From the NCBI RefSeq assembly GCF_041435055.1, contig NZ_CP108002.1:124001-188000 (forward strand): 64,000 bases of DNA, written 5' to 3'. A program made the translations under genes and the position numbers. This document shows, piece after piece, positions 33,742-42,351 of this stretch (position 1 is its first letter; the number at the start of each line of letters is the position of its first letter). The notes beneath the pieces were generated by a model. It had not been told where the DNA came from, did no database searches, and saw only the letters and a program-made list of their open reading frames with translations. This DNA is from Streptomyces sp. NBC_00341 (lineage in GTDB: Bacteria; Actinomycetota; Actinomycetes; Streptomycetales; Streptomycetaceae).

Positions 33742-34635
33742 TCAGACGACCATGACCCGACGCCCGCGCGTGTGGCCGGCCTGGCTGTCGATGTGGGCCG
33801 TTGCGGCCTCGGCGAGCGTGTACGACTTCTCGACCGGGATGTGGAGCTTCCCTCGCGCGATGAGACGGGCGGCCTCGGCGAGCGCCTCCGGCACGCTCCC
33901 GGCCACGCCGGAGAACCGGACCCCGGACTCCGGCGCGCGAAGATCGGCGATGGAGACGACCTTCTGCGGATCCCCCGTCAGATCGACGAGCTCGCGGATC
34001 ACTCCCGAACCGGCCAGATCGAGAGCGGCGTCGACCCGGCCGAGCTGCCGCACCCGCTCGGCCCAGCCCTCGCCGTACGTGGTGGCGAGGGCGCCCAGGC
34101 CCCGCAGATAATCCTGGGACGAAGCACTTCCCGTGCCGATCACCGCGATGCCACGGTCGCGGGCGATCTGCAGCACCGCCGACCCGACTCCCCCGGACGC
34201 ACCGCTGACCAGCAGCGTCTGCCCCGGCAGCACACCGACCTCGCGGATGACGCGCAGCGCGGTCTCCATCACGGAGGGGTACCCGGCCGCCTCTTCGAAC
34301 GGCAGCCCCTCGGGCATCCGGGCCCAGGCTGACAGGACGGCGAACTCGGCGTACGTACTGGAGCCCTCGCCGAACACGTGGTCGCCGATCTCGATCCCGT
34401 CGACGCCCTCACCGACCTCGTCCACGACCCCGGCGGCGTCCAGCCCGACTCCGGCGGGCAACTCGGTCGGGTGGGCGCCCAGAACCTGTCCTTCCCGGAT
34501 CCGCCAGTCGACGGGGTTCACGCCCGCCGCCCTCACGGCGACGCGTATCCGGCCGGGGCCGGCGTGGGGCTCCTCGGCATCGATGAGTCGCAGGACGTCC
34601 GGACCGCCGAACTCGGCGAAGTTCACTTTCTTCAT
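33742..34635 (-). CDS. NADP-dependent medium-chain oxidoreductase (quinone-reductase type)
   Basis: A 297-residue medium-chain dehydrogenase/reductase without the zinc ligands. It has MKKVNFAEFGGPDVLRLIDA, RAAGVNPVDWRIREG and LPAGVGLDAAGVVDEVGEGV, then the cofactor fold TLLVSGASGGVGSAVLQIAR at about 140-160. It ends GRGRRVMVV-like. This fits NADPH:quinone reductase/enone reductase proteins, which reduce quinones or alpha,beta-unsaturated carbonyls. Slightly short, about 300 residues, as usual for this subgroup. It is divergent from the TetR gene at 34705, separated by 69 bases containing CTAACGGTTAG and a further half-site, so it is probably repressed by that regulator and induced by an electrophile. 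Confidence 0.88.
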   Translation of the reverse strand: MKKVNFAEFGGPDVLRLIDAEEPHAGPGRIRVAVRAAGVNPVDWRIREGQVLGAHPTELPAGVGLDAAGVVDEVGEGVDGIEIGDHVFGEGSSTYAEFAVLSAWARMPEGLPFEEAAGYPSVMETALRVIREVGVLPGQTLLVSGASGGVGSAVLQIARDRGIAVIGTGSASSQDYLRGLGALATTYGEGWAERVRQLGRVDAALDLAGSGVIRELVDLTGDPQKVVSIADLRAPESGVRFSGVAGSVPEALAEAARLIARGKLHIPVEKSYTLAEAATAHIDSQAGHTRGRRVMVV

Positions 34636-34650
34636 ACCGGGAACATAACA

Positions 34651-34679
34651 CTAACGGTTAGCTTTTTGAAACGGTTAGC
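34651..34679. promoter_or_regulatory. Probable TetR operator between divergent genes
   Basis: CTAAC-G-GTTAG (34651-34661) is an 11-base palindrome. Its right part, ACGGTTAGC (34654-34662), is repeated at 34671-34679, 17 bases on. It sits between the oxidoreductase start (34635) and the TetR start (34705). Confidence 0.6.
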
Positions 34680-34704
34680 ATTTACTACCTGCTAGTGTCA
34701 ACGC

Positions 34705-35280
34705 ATGACCGTTGAGTCCGGACGCCGTGAGCGCAAGAAGGCCGCGACCCGCCAGAAGATCGCCGACACCGCCCTCCGGCTCTTCATGGAACGCGGGTAC
34801 GACGCGGTGGGCATCCGTGACGTGGCCGCCGAAGCCGATGTAGCCGTCACCACCCTCTTCTCCCACTTCGCCTCCAAAGAGGCCCTGGTGTTCGAGCAGG
34901 ACACGGACTTCGAGCAGCGCCTCACCCAGGCGGTCACCGGACGGGCGCCGCACGAGCCACTCCTCCCCCCGCTGCGCCGCGAGATCCACGCCCTGGTGCG
35001 CCACTGCACCGCAGACGGCAACGCCCCGGTCTGGGACATGGTCGTCGGGTCCCCCGCTCTGCGGGAGTACGAGGAGTCGATGAGGCTGCGCCATGCGGAG
35101 ACGCTGGCAACGGCCATGTCCGCCGATCCTGACCTGGCACGGACCACAACGGCCTGCCGGACGATCGCGAGGTTCGTGATCGACGCGTACGCACTGGCCC
35201 GCGAGGCGCCCGATCCGCAGGCCGCGGTGGACGAGATCTTCGAAATGATCGAGGCGGCGTGGCGCGTCACCTCCCCTTAG
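34705..35280 (+). CDS. TetR-family transcriptional regulator
   Basis: A 191-residue TetR protein. The helix-turn-helix is at about 14-58 (ALRLFMERGYDAVGIRDVAA; ADVAVTTLFSHFASKEALVF), followed by an all-helical effector domain (…RHCTADGNAPVWDMVVGSPA). ATG 34705 begins immediately to the right of the palindromic region. Divergence from the quinone-reductase-type gene implies control of that gene and of itself. It is convergent with the S41 pseudogene beyond 35330. Confidence 0.88.
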   Translation: MTVESGRRERKKAATRQKIADTALRLFMERGYDAVGIRDVAAEADVAVTTLFSHFASKEALVFEQDTDFEQRLTQAVTGRAPHEPLLPPLRREIHALVRHCTADGNAPVWDMVVGSPALREYEESMRLRHAETLATAMSADPDLARTTTACRTIARFVIDAYALAREAPDPQAAVDEIFEMIEAAWRVTSP

Positions 35281-35330
35281 CAGGTCCGTCATTCCCCAGG
35301 GGCGGCCCCGCACAGTCCCTGTTCCACGAC

Positions 35331-36060
35331 ACGCCGAACGGGCGCGTGGCGCCTCACGACAGCTTCTGGTCCCGGAGCACGCGACCGCCGCGTCGAAGGC
35401 CGAGTCCCGGTCCGTCGCGAACTCCGCCTCGGTGAAGACCGGTGTACGGATGTGGGGCGGGATTCCCGCGCCGTCGAAGGTCTCTCCCCGGCGGGTGAGG
35501 AACTCCTCGTTCGGAAGCCAGACCGCCATGCCGTCGGGCGGCGTGCGGCGTGTCGGAGAAGACGCCCTACTTGTTCGCCCCGATGTGGACGGTCCCGCCG
35601 GGCCGGTCGATGAGGACCTGGGCGAACATCTCACCTGCGCTGAACGTCGTCGCGGCCGTCAGGAGGGCAACCGGACCGCCGTAGCGGCGGGCGCCGCGAG
35701 CGGACTTCCTGGAAGCGCTGCCTCTACGTCCTGCACGATGACTCGGCCCCCTGGGGGATTCCCGGAGAGTCGCAGATCGACTCGCTCCACCTCCAGCGGG
35801 ACCTGGCGGCCCCTCCGCAACGGACGGGGTGTCCGCAGCCGCACGGTGTCGACGGCGGGCGGGCTCGGGATAGCGCGGTCCGGGTCGACCACGTGCCGGC
35901 CCTCGGTCGCCCAGTTCGGCGAACTGGGGGTGCGCAGGGTGAGTCTCGGCTCGCTGCTGTGCCGGGCGGCGCTCGGGGAGGCGATGGTCGTGGCTGCGAA
36001 CATCCGGGCGGCCGGCCGGGGGCGGGGACGTACCACCGTACGCACAGGGGCAGAACCTGA
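35331..36060 (-). pseudogene. S41-family peptidase, degraded C-terminal half
   Basis: Three minus-strand frames read in succession give a tail-specific protease-like C-terminus. The first part is PRLTLRTPSSPNWATEGRHV and VVDPDRAIPSPPAVDTVRLR. After a shift comes the catalytic region GARRYGGPVALLTAATTFSA followed by GEMFAQVLIDRPGGTVHIGA, with Ser in the S-A-G motif. After another shift comes the C-terminal VWLPNEEFLTRRGETFDG and GIPPHIRTPVFTEAEFATDR. At least two frameshifts and loss of the N-terminal half make it non-functional. Such proteases degrade mis-tagged proteins or act outside the cell. It abuts the FG-GAP gene. Confidence 0.65.
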
Positions 36061-36110
36061 GCGTACGTGGGCACGACCCGGGCCCAAGGGCTCCGTCAGA
36101 GCCCAAGCGA

Positions 36111-37556
36111 TCAGTTGGCGAAGTTGTCGCCGAAGTAGGAGATCCCGGCAGGCCCGCCGACCGATCCCGGTCCGAAGGACGTCGATCCGGTCGCCGTGAT
36201 ACCGCTGGCCCCCGTCTTGAGCAGCCAGACCGAACCAACGCCGTTGTTCTCCGCGGCGGCACCGACCACCAGTTCCGCACGGCCGTCGTTGTTGCTGTCC
36301 GTGGCCCATACTGAGCCGCCGAACTCGTCACGGGCCTCGGCGGCGCCGGGGACCCCCGCTGTGTCCTGGGAGAAGCTCTTCGAGCCGGTCCCGGTCAGTC
36401 CCTTGGCCGAGCCGCGCAGCACCGTGACCGTGCCGGCCGACTGCTTTGATCCGAGGGCCTCACCCGGGGCGCCGACTGCGATATCGGCGTACCCGTCGCC
36501 GTTGGTGTCACCCGCGGACACGCTCCACCCGAAGTGGTCGTTCTTCTCGGCGGTGCCCGGGACCGAGGCGGTGTCCTGGGTGATCCGGACAGGGGTCCGG
36601 GTGGAGAGTCCGGAGGCGCTTCCGTACGTCACGGTGACCGCACCGCCCGGACCGCCGTTCGGTTCCCCGGCTGACTTCTCCATGAAGTTGCCGGTGATGA
36701 TGTCCCCGTAACCGTCCTTGTCGACGTCGGCGATGGCCGCCGTGTAGCCGCCCGCGAGTTTGCTCGACGCCTTGAGGCCGGTGGAGCTGCCCTTGTAGAG
36801 GACGCTGCGGGTGGCGTACGTGTTGCCGCTCTCCTGCTGGCCCATGACGAGGAGGTCGGCCGCGCCGTCCCGGTTGACGTTGCCGGCGACGAGCTTGTCC
36901 GGGTAGATGCCGGTGGCGGCGGTGGTGTCGATGCCGACGAGTGCAGCGGCCTTGCCGGTACGGGAGATGGGGCCCTTGAAGATGTTCAGGCTCGGGGTGG
37001 AGTTGCTACCGGCGGCGAGGTCGGTGTGTCCATCGCCGTCGAAGTCGCCGGCCGCCAGGGCCCAGCCGAGTTCGTTCCGGTACTTGGGCAGCGGGGACGC
37101 GATGTCGGTGCCGGTCTTGAGGCCGGTCGCCCCGCCCCAGATGACGGTGAGGACACCGGACGAGTCGGTGGAGCCGATCCGCTCGGAGTGCACACCGACC
37201 ACGAGGTCGGTGTACCCGTCGCCGTCGAGGTCGCCCGTGGTGAGCCGGTCACCGAAGTAGTCACTGGCCTCCGGAGTGCCGGGGATTCCCGCGGTGGCCT
37301 GGCTGATGACCGTGTGCTTGGACTTGTCGAGGCCGCTCTTGGTTCCGTAGACGACCGTGACGTAACCGGCCCCTTCCTTGCCCGAGATCTTACCGATGGG
37401 CGCGGCTATGACGAGGTCGCGGTAGCCGTCTCCGTTGAAGTCGCCCTGCAGCCCGGAAGGCGCGGCGGAGGCGCTGGCCGCACCGGCGACGAGCAGCGCG
37501 CCGGTGAACGCGGCCGCGGTGGCGGCAGCGGTGGCGATACGGAGGCTCTGGTGCAT
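36111..37556 (-). CDS. Secreted FG-GAP/VCBS-repeat protein
   Basis: A 481-residue exported protein. The signal peptide is MHQSLRIATAAATAAAFTGA followed by LLVAGAASASA, cut before APSGLQG. About seven FG-GAP/integrin-alpha-like blades follow, each with an Asp-rich calcium loop: DFNGDGYRDL, DLDGDGYTDL, DFDGDGHTDL, NVNRDGAADL, DVDKDGYGDI, DTNGDGYADI and DSNNDGRAEL. This predicts a seven-bladed, calcium-binding beta-propeller outside the cell, common in Streptomyces and of unproven function (adhesion or ligand binding). ATG 37556 is chosen over the upstream frame start at 37673 because it gives a perfect signal peptide and has a GGAG site before it. Confidence 0.9.
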   Translation of the reverse strand: MHQSLRIATAAATAAAFTGALLVAGAASASAAPSGLQGDFNGDGYRDLVIAAPIGKISGKEGAGYVTVVYGTKSGLDKSKHTVISQATAGIPGTPEASDYFGDRLTTGDLDGDGYTDLVVGVHSERIGSTDSSGVLTVIWGGATGLKTGTDIASPLPKYRNELGWALAAGDFDGDGHTDLAAGSNSTPSLNIFKGPISRTGKAAALVGIDTTAATGIYPDKLVAGNVNRDGAADLLVMGQQESGNTYATRSVLYKGSSTGLKASSKLAGGYTAAIADVDKDGYGDIITGNFMEKSAGEPNGGPGGAVTVTYGSASGLSTRTPVRITQDTASVPGTAEKNDHFGWSVSAGDTNGDGYADIAVGAPGEALGSKQSAGTVTVLRGSAKGLTGTGSKSFSQDTAGVPGAAEARDEFGGSVWATDSNNDGRAELVVGAAAENNGVGSVWLLKTGASGITATGSTSFGPGSVGGPAGISYFGDNFAN

Positions 37557-37840
37557 GTGGGTCTTCTTCTCCTGCGGCAGGCCGGATGTCGGTGGTACGG
37601 CATTCGGAAATCGGTTGATCCGTCGGCGCGGGTGCGCGAGTGGGCAGGCGTTCAGACGCGTACGCGCATGCACCCACGTCGTTCGGTGCAGGTATGGACT
37701 GTTGGTGGGCCCTCAGGGTTGTACGGGACAGGTGTGCCGTCATGTGCAGTGGGCAGGGCTCTTCCCGGTGAGGCCGCGCCGGCTCCGTGCTGGTGGACCC
37801 CGCGTCGCACCAGACCGGTCGCGTGACACAGGGACCGAGG

Positions 37841-37987
37841 GTGTACGGCAGCGAGCAAGATGAGCCGGCGGCCGGGCCGCAGCCCGGCGGCGACTACCGC
37901 GAGCTGACCGGTGGGCCGCTGGACGGGCGGCTGATCGAGGTGACCGGCTGGACGGAAGAGGAGATCACCACCGCCGCGCACACCTGA
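37841..37987 (+). CDS. Small hypothetical protein
   Basis: A 48-residue frame (VYGSEQDEPAAGPQPGGDYR; ELTGGPLDGRLIEVTGWTEE). The YRELTGGPLDGRLIEVTGW part looks like a genuine conserved strand-turn unit found in small Streptomyces proteins. The start is uncertain: GTG 37841 or GTG 37823, with a weak purine-rich site. It lies between the divergent FG-GAP gene and the peptidase gene. Function unknown. Confidence 0.4.
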   Translation: MYGSEQDEPAAGPQPGGDYRELTGGPLDGRLIEVTGWTEEEITTAAHT

Positions 37988-38523
37988 TCACCTCTCACAG
38001 CACATACGGACCGGGCGGGAGGGCCTCATACGCGCCTGCCTTCAGCCGCCCTGACGGCCCGTGGGTGTGGGGAGGCGACGTGCCCCGACCGCCTCGCCGC
38101 CGACGATGGTCCGACGATGGTCCGGCGCTGATCCGTCCCCCTGTCCTGGGAACGGGACCGCAGTCGCTGTAGCCGGGGTGGTCCCTCTAACGTGCCGGCA
38201 AGAACGCAGTGCACTGTTCGATCGCGGGGACGAGCCGAGGCCAGGACTCCCCCGCCGTGGGCCTCGTTGATCCCGGCCGCCTCCAACGCGTCGCGCGCCT
38301 CTTCGAGGAGAGCGGACCGTTCGACCGCGCCACGCTGAAGGAAGGCTCCCGGTGCGGGGGCGATCGGCGGTATCCGCCGCTGCACGGAGCGCGTGGTTCC
38401 CCCGGATGACGACTACTGCGCGGCCACAGGTTTCTGACAGTTTTCTGACATCACCCAGCGACTCTCTCTTCTTCCGGCTCCACGCCGGAAGATCCCGCCT
38501 TGCCCTCAAGGAGAGAGTCACGC
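37988..38523. other. Upstream region of the M28 aminopeptidase gene
   Basis: About 535 bases without a convincing gene. The promoter of the secreted aminopeptidase should be in the right part, where TTTCTGACA occurs twice, 11 bases apart (38431-38439 and 38442-38450). The latter repeat lies ~75 bases upstream of ATG 38524. The left 400 bases show antisense frames of doubtful composition. Confidence 0.4.
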
Positions 38524-39411
38524 ATGAAGATACTCAGCCGCATGCGGCACACGGCCGCGGTACTCGGTCTGTGTGCGGCACTGGTCGCCGTCCCCGCCGC
38601 CGCGTCGGCCGAACCCACCGCTCCGAAGACGCCACGGATACCCCTCGTCTCCACGGAGCAGGTCATGCCGCACCTGCGGGCGCTGCAGTCAATCGCGGAC
38701 CGCACCGGAGGCAACCGCGCCCACGGCACCAAGGGCTTCCAGGAGTCGCTGGCGTATGTGAAGGGCGTACTGGACAAGGCGGGCTTCCGCACCAGCCTGC
38801 GGCCCTTCACGCACAACGGCGTCCTCGGACACAACCTCATCGCGGACTTGCCGGGAGGCGACCCGGACCACGTCGTGCTCGTCGGCGCCCACCTCGACAG
38901 CGTCGAGGCCGGGCCCGGTATGAACGACAACGGCTCGGGCTCGGCCGCCGTGCTCGCCACCGCCGTCGCGATGTCGCGGGCGGGTGTCGCGCCGAAGCGG
39001 CATCTGCGGTTCGCGTGGTGGGGAGCGGAGGAGCAGGGCCTGATCGGCTCCAAGGACTATGTGCACAAGCTCTCCGCCGCCGGACGGAAGAAGATCGACG
39101 TCTACCTCAACTTCGACATGACCGGCAGCAAGAACGTGCAGCAGTGGCTCGTCGTCCACGACGACCCCAGGGCCACGGACGCGTTCGAGGCGTACTTCGC
39201 GGCCAAGAGCCTGCCCACCTTCGACATCGGCATCGGCGGCTCGGACCACGAGTCGTTCGGCGACGCCGGAATCCCGGTCTCCGGCTTCACCACCGGCGTC
39301 GGCAACTGCCTCCACGACGCATGCGACCGCATCGACAACGTGGACCCCGGGACCGAGACCGTTAGCACCAACGCCGTTCTCGGCGTGACCTGGCAGCTCG
39401 CCACCCACTGA
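38524..39411 (+). CDS. Secreted M28 zinc aminopeptidase (SGAP-like)
   Basis: A 295-residue aminopeptidase resembling Streptomyces griseus aminopeptidase. The signal peptide (1-29) ends AAASA before EPTAP. The two-zinc site is visible: H123 in VGAHLDSVEAG, D135 in GMNDNGSGSA, E169-E170 in FAWWGAEEQG, D198 in LNFDMTG and H264 in NCLHDACDRI. The Cys262-Cys267 pair can form the known disulfide. It removes N-terminal hydrophobic residues from peptides outside the cell. ATG 38524 follows AAGGAGAG. It is 37 bases upstream of the M1 peptidase gene, so the two peptidases probably formed one operon. Confidence 0.93.
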   Translation: MKILSRMRHTAAVLGLCAALVAVPAAASAEPTAPKTPRIPLVSTEQVMPHLRALQSIADRTGGNRAHGTKGFQESLAYVKGVLDKAGFRTSLRPFTHNGVLGHNLIADLPGGDPDHVVLVGAHLDSVEAGPGMNDNGSGSAAVLATAVAMSRAGVAPKRHLRFAWWGAEEQGLIGSKDYVHKLSAAGRKKIDVYLNFDMTGSKNVQQWLVVHDDPRATDAFEAYFAAKSLPTFDIGIGGSDHESFGDAGIPVSGFTTGVGNCLHDACDRIDNVDPGTETVSTNAVLGVTWQLATH

Positions 39412-39448
39412 TCACCGACCACGACCCCTACGGTCAGGAGCAGGACCT

Positions 39449-40882
39449 ATGCGCAGCACGACGAAACGGCACCGATACCCCACGGTGGTGGGCATCCTGG
39501 CAGGCAGCGTGCTGCTGACCGCCGTGCCCTCCGCGGCCACCACCGGCGGCGGGTCCGGTGTGGGGGACCCGTACTTCCCCGACGACGGCAACCCCGGATA
39601 CGACGTCTCCCACTACGACGTCCGCGTGGCCTACGACCCGGCCCGCCCCGGCCACCTCGACGGCGACACCACGGTCACCGCCACGGCCACCGACAGGCTC
39701 GACCGATTCCACTTGGACCTGGAGGGCTTCCGGGTCGGCTCGGTCACTGTCGACGGCGTTCCCGTCAGAAGCGTCACCCGCAGCGGTGCACACGAACTGG
39801 TCATCACCCCGGCCGGCCTGATCGCCAAGGGCGCGAAATTCGCGGTCCGCGTCCGCTACTCCGGCAAGCCTGTCGGTGAGAGCTGGCACCGGCTCACCAA
39901 CGGCGGGGTGAGCGTGACCGGCGAGCCGCACTCCGCCACCGTCTGGTACCCGGCCAACGACCACCCGTCCGACAAGGCGACGTTCCGGCTCAGCGCGACG
40001 GTCCCCGGCACCTGGACCGTGATCGGCAACGGCCGCCCCGGCCCGACCACCTCCCCGGCCAAGGGGAGAAAGACCTTCCGCTGGTACGAGGACAAGCCGC
40101 TCGCCACCTACCTCAGCACCCTCGCCATCGACAAGTTCACGGTGCACACGTCGAAACTGGCCGATGGCACCCCGGTCATCAACGCCTACAGCCCCGGCGC
40201 CGTGATCGACCCGGAGTCCGAGGCGCTGCTCCCGGAGATCATCGGCTTCCTGGCCTCGAAGTTCGGCCCGTACCCCTTCTCCTCGGCCGGTGGCATCGTC
40301 ATCAACGGCGAAGCCGACGCGGGCGGCAACGGCCCCCTCGCGCTGGAGACGCAGAGCCGTCCGACGTACAGCGGGATGATGTTCGATGCCTCGATGGTGC
40401 ACGAGTACGCCCATCAGTGGTTCGGCGACAGCGTCTCCTTCTCGGACTGGCGTGACGGCTGCATCGCCGAGTGCGTCGCCCAGTACGCCAACCAGCTGTG
40501 AGAGGAGAAGGGCGGCGCCGACCTCGACACCGGCTTCTACGCCGGCATGGTGGAGCAGAGCGAACAGGACCCCGGCTTCTGGAACGTGAAGCTCTACGAC
40601 CCGGGCCAGGGCAAGGAGCTGGACCCGGCGCTGTACGACAAGGGGTCGATGATGATGCACGCCCTGCGGCGGACCATCGGGGACGCCGCCTTCTTCGGGA
40701 CCCTCCGGCAGTGGCAGAAGGAGCACCGCTACGGCAACGCCACCTGGCCCCAGTTCGAAGCACTCGCGAAGAAGATCTCCGGCGGGCCGGACCTCACCGG
40801 ATTCTTCGACGCCTGGGCACACGGCACCACCGTCCCGGAACGGAAGTACCTGTACCCCGGAAGCCTCGGCCGTCTTCGGTGA
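39449..40882 (+). pseudogene. Secreted M1-family metallopeptidase with in-frame TGA
   Basis: ATG 39449 opens a secreted protein (signal about 1-29) of the M1 (aminopeptidase N/gluzincin) family. The beta-sandwich domain (HYDVRVAYDPARPGHLDGDT), GPLALETQSRPTYSG (the substrate-site loop), zinc motif VHEYAHQWFGD (H318-E-Y-A-H322) and the downstream Glu in GCIAECVAQY are all present. A TGA at 40499-40501 (codon 351) then interrupts the same frame. Coding resumes at once without frameshift (EEKGGADLDTGFYAGMVEQS) to the normal stop at 40880-40882. Relatives have Trp (TGG) here (…QLWEEKGG), so a single G-to-A change explains it. The truncated product lacks the C-terminal helical domain. Confidence 0.85.
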
Positions 40883-41267
40883 TCTGCCGGGGGTGCCGGT
40901 CGGTGCAGGGTGACCGAGGCGGCGACGGGCAGGTGGTCGCCGCCGGCGACGGGCAGGTGGTCGCCGCCGGTGGCGGGCAGCGTACGGATGTGACGGGCAT
41001 GCTCCAGGCCCCGGACACGGCTAGCGGCGGGCCCAAGACGCTCGCCCCGACAGCAACGCGGTCGCTGTCGGCGGCCGCGAGGGCGGTCTCGTCGAACGAG
41101 ACGAAGACCATCAAGCCGCCCTCCGCGTCCACTTGGCTTCCTTCACTTTCAGAAGCCGATGTCATACCGATCACGAGGCCTGCCGCTCGAACGAGAATCC
41201 AAGCCGCTCCGAAGCCAATGAGGACGATCCGCAGAATCTTGACCCTCTTCGTTGTTCCAGGCCAGGC
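40883..41267. other. Intergenic region with a 24-bp tandem repeat
   Basis: 385 bases between the M1 peptidase stop and the DUF1877 stop. GCGACGGGCAGGTGGTCG plus CCGCCG is repeated twice (40922-40945 and 40946-40969) and partly a third time. A minus-strand frame (41260-40900) contains a hydrophobic segment (KILRIVLIGFGAAWILVRAA) but no start codon. It may be a relic of a membrane-anchored protein gene. Confidence 0.4.
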
Positions 41268-41780
41268 TCAGTCCCACCACAGGACGACGGTGAGCCGCCG
41301 TTCAGCCGCCTGTTGGTAGAAGGTGCGGAGTGCCTCGAAGTGGCCGGTGGGGTACGGCCGAGGGTCGCCGGTGATGCTCATTCCCAGAGCAGTTGCTGCT
41401 TCTTGGGCGCCCGCCGGCAGCGCCGCGATGACAGCCTCCCAGTCGACCGCAGCGAGTGTGGTGGCTATCTCCGCTACCGCGGCGGGGGCGACGGCTCTGG
41501 GCGGAGGACCGAAGGTGCCCACGGCATCGTCATGGTCGAGGTAGGAGACATCGATCAGCGCATCGCCGTTGGTGGACCGTTCGAGTGCCGCAACCGCCGC
41601 CGGTCCGACCTTGGCCAGCTTGAGGAGTTGCCGGAGGGACGCGGGCGACCAGTCGAGATCGATCCAGTCAGCTCTCGGCGGGTCCCACTGGGGGTTGGCG
41701 TCCGGCGAGACCTCTGCTGCCTGTCGGCAGAAAATCAAGTACTCCGTCGTCACTCGTGCGAGTTGCTGCGTTACTGCCAT
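41268..41780 (-). CDS. DUF1877-family protein
   Basis: A 170-residue cytoplasmic protein of the DUF1877 group. It begins MAVTQQLARVTTEYLIFCRQ and includes DWIDLDWSPASLRQLLKLA, then an acidic middle and YPTGHFEALRTFYQQAAERR near the C-terminus, the usual 'L-x-x-F-Y-x-x-A' ending. It is a single gene with no operon partner, ending next to the membrane-segment relic. No function is known for the family. ATG 41780 is the first possible start. Confidence 0.78.
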   Translation of the reverse strand: MAVTQQLARVTTEYLIFCRQAAEVSPDANPQWDPPRADWIDLDWSPASLRQLLKLAKVGPAAVAALERSTNGDALIDVSYLDHDDAVGTFGPPPRAVAPAAVAEIATTLAAVDWEAVIAALPAGAQEAATALGMSITGDPRPYPTGHFEALRTFYQQAAERRLTVVLWWD

Positions 41781-41819
41781 GGCAGCAGTGTTCGGGACGG
41801 GCTTCGCCGCTCACCAGCG

Positions 41820-42180
41820 AATTAAACTCCAGTACGGGAAGCCGCTGTCATCCCGATCTTGTTCGACGGCGGGAAGAAGAAGGTCAACGGCCGCAAGCGC
41901 CACATCGCCGTGGGTACCCTCGGGCTCGTGCTGACCGTGATGGTCACCGCCGCACCCGTCACCGACCGCGACGCCGGCCGGACGCTGCTGAAGCGGCTCC
42001 GTGAACGGTACTGGCGCATCTCGCCGGTGTGGGCCGACGGCGGCTACCCCGGACGCCTGGTCGACCTCGCTCGCGACGTGCTGCGCATCGCGCTGACGGT
42101 GGTCAGACGCACCGACGCTACCGCGGGCTCCGTGGTGCAGCAGAAAAGGTGGCTGGTGAAACGGACGTTCGCCTGGCTCC
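41820..42180 (+). pseudogene. IS5-family transposase, C-terminal fragment
   Basis: The frame encodes FDGGKKKVNGRKRHIAVGTL, then GLVLTVMVTAAPVTDRDAGR, WADGGYPGRLVDLARDVL and RWLVKRTFAWL. This is the second half of an IS5-type transposase (catalytic Asp in VWADGGY, Glu position occupied by Lys in VKRTFAWL). The N-terminal half is missing, and similarity stops abruptly after TFAWL. The usual 'VVERTFAWL' Glu is changed, so the piece is inactive even locally. Confidence 0.75.
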
Positions 42181-42351
42181 CCGGCGACACGCGCAGGCCG
42201 TTCACCGGCCATCCCGGCCGGCGGCGCCTCCTCGCCTGCAGGGGGTTCTGCCAGGACCTCGGACACCCGCCCGCAAGGCGGCGCCATCCGGCACCGTCGA
42301 GCCGGGCCGGCGCCTGGCGGGTCCCTTACGCTCCACACCCAACACGCCGGG

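Noticed and set aside
38026..38521. Overlapping minus-strand frames before the M28 gene
   Set aside because: Arg-rich, overlapping one another, without ribosome sites. Kept only as a note on the intergenic region.
40900..41260. Minus-strand membrane-protein gene behind DUF1877
   Set aside because: A hydrophobic helix is present in one frame, but an in-frame stop precedes it and there is no start codon. At best it is a relic.
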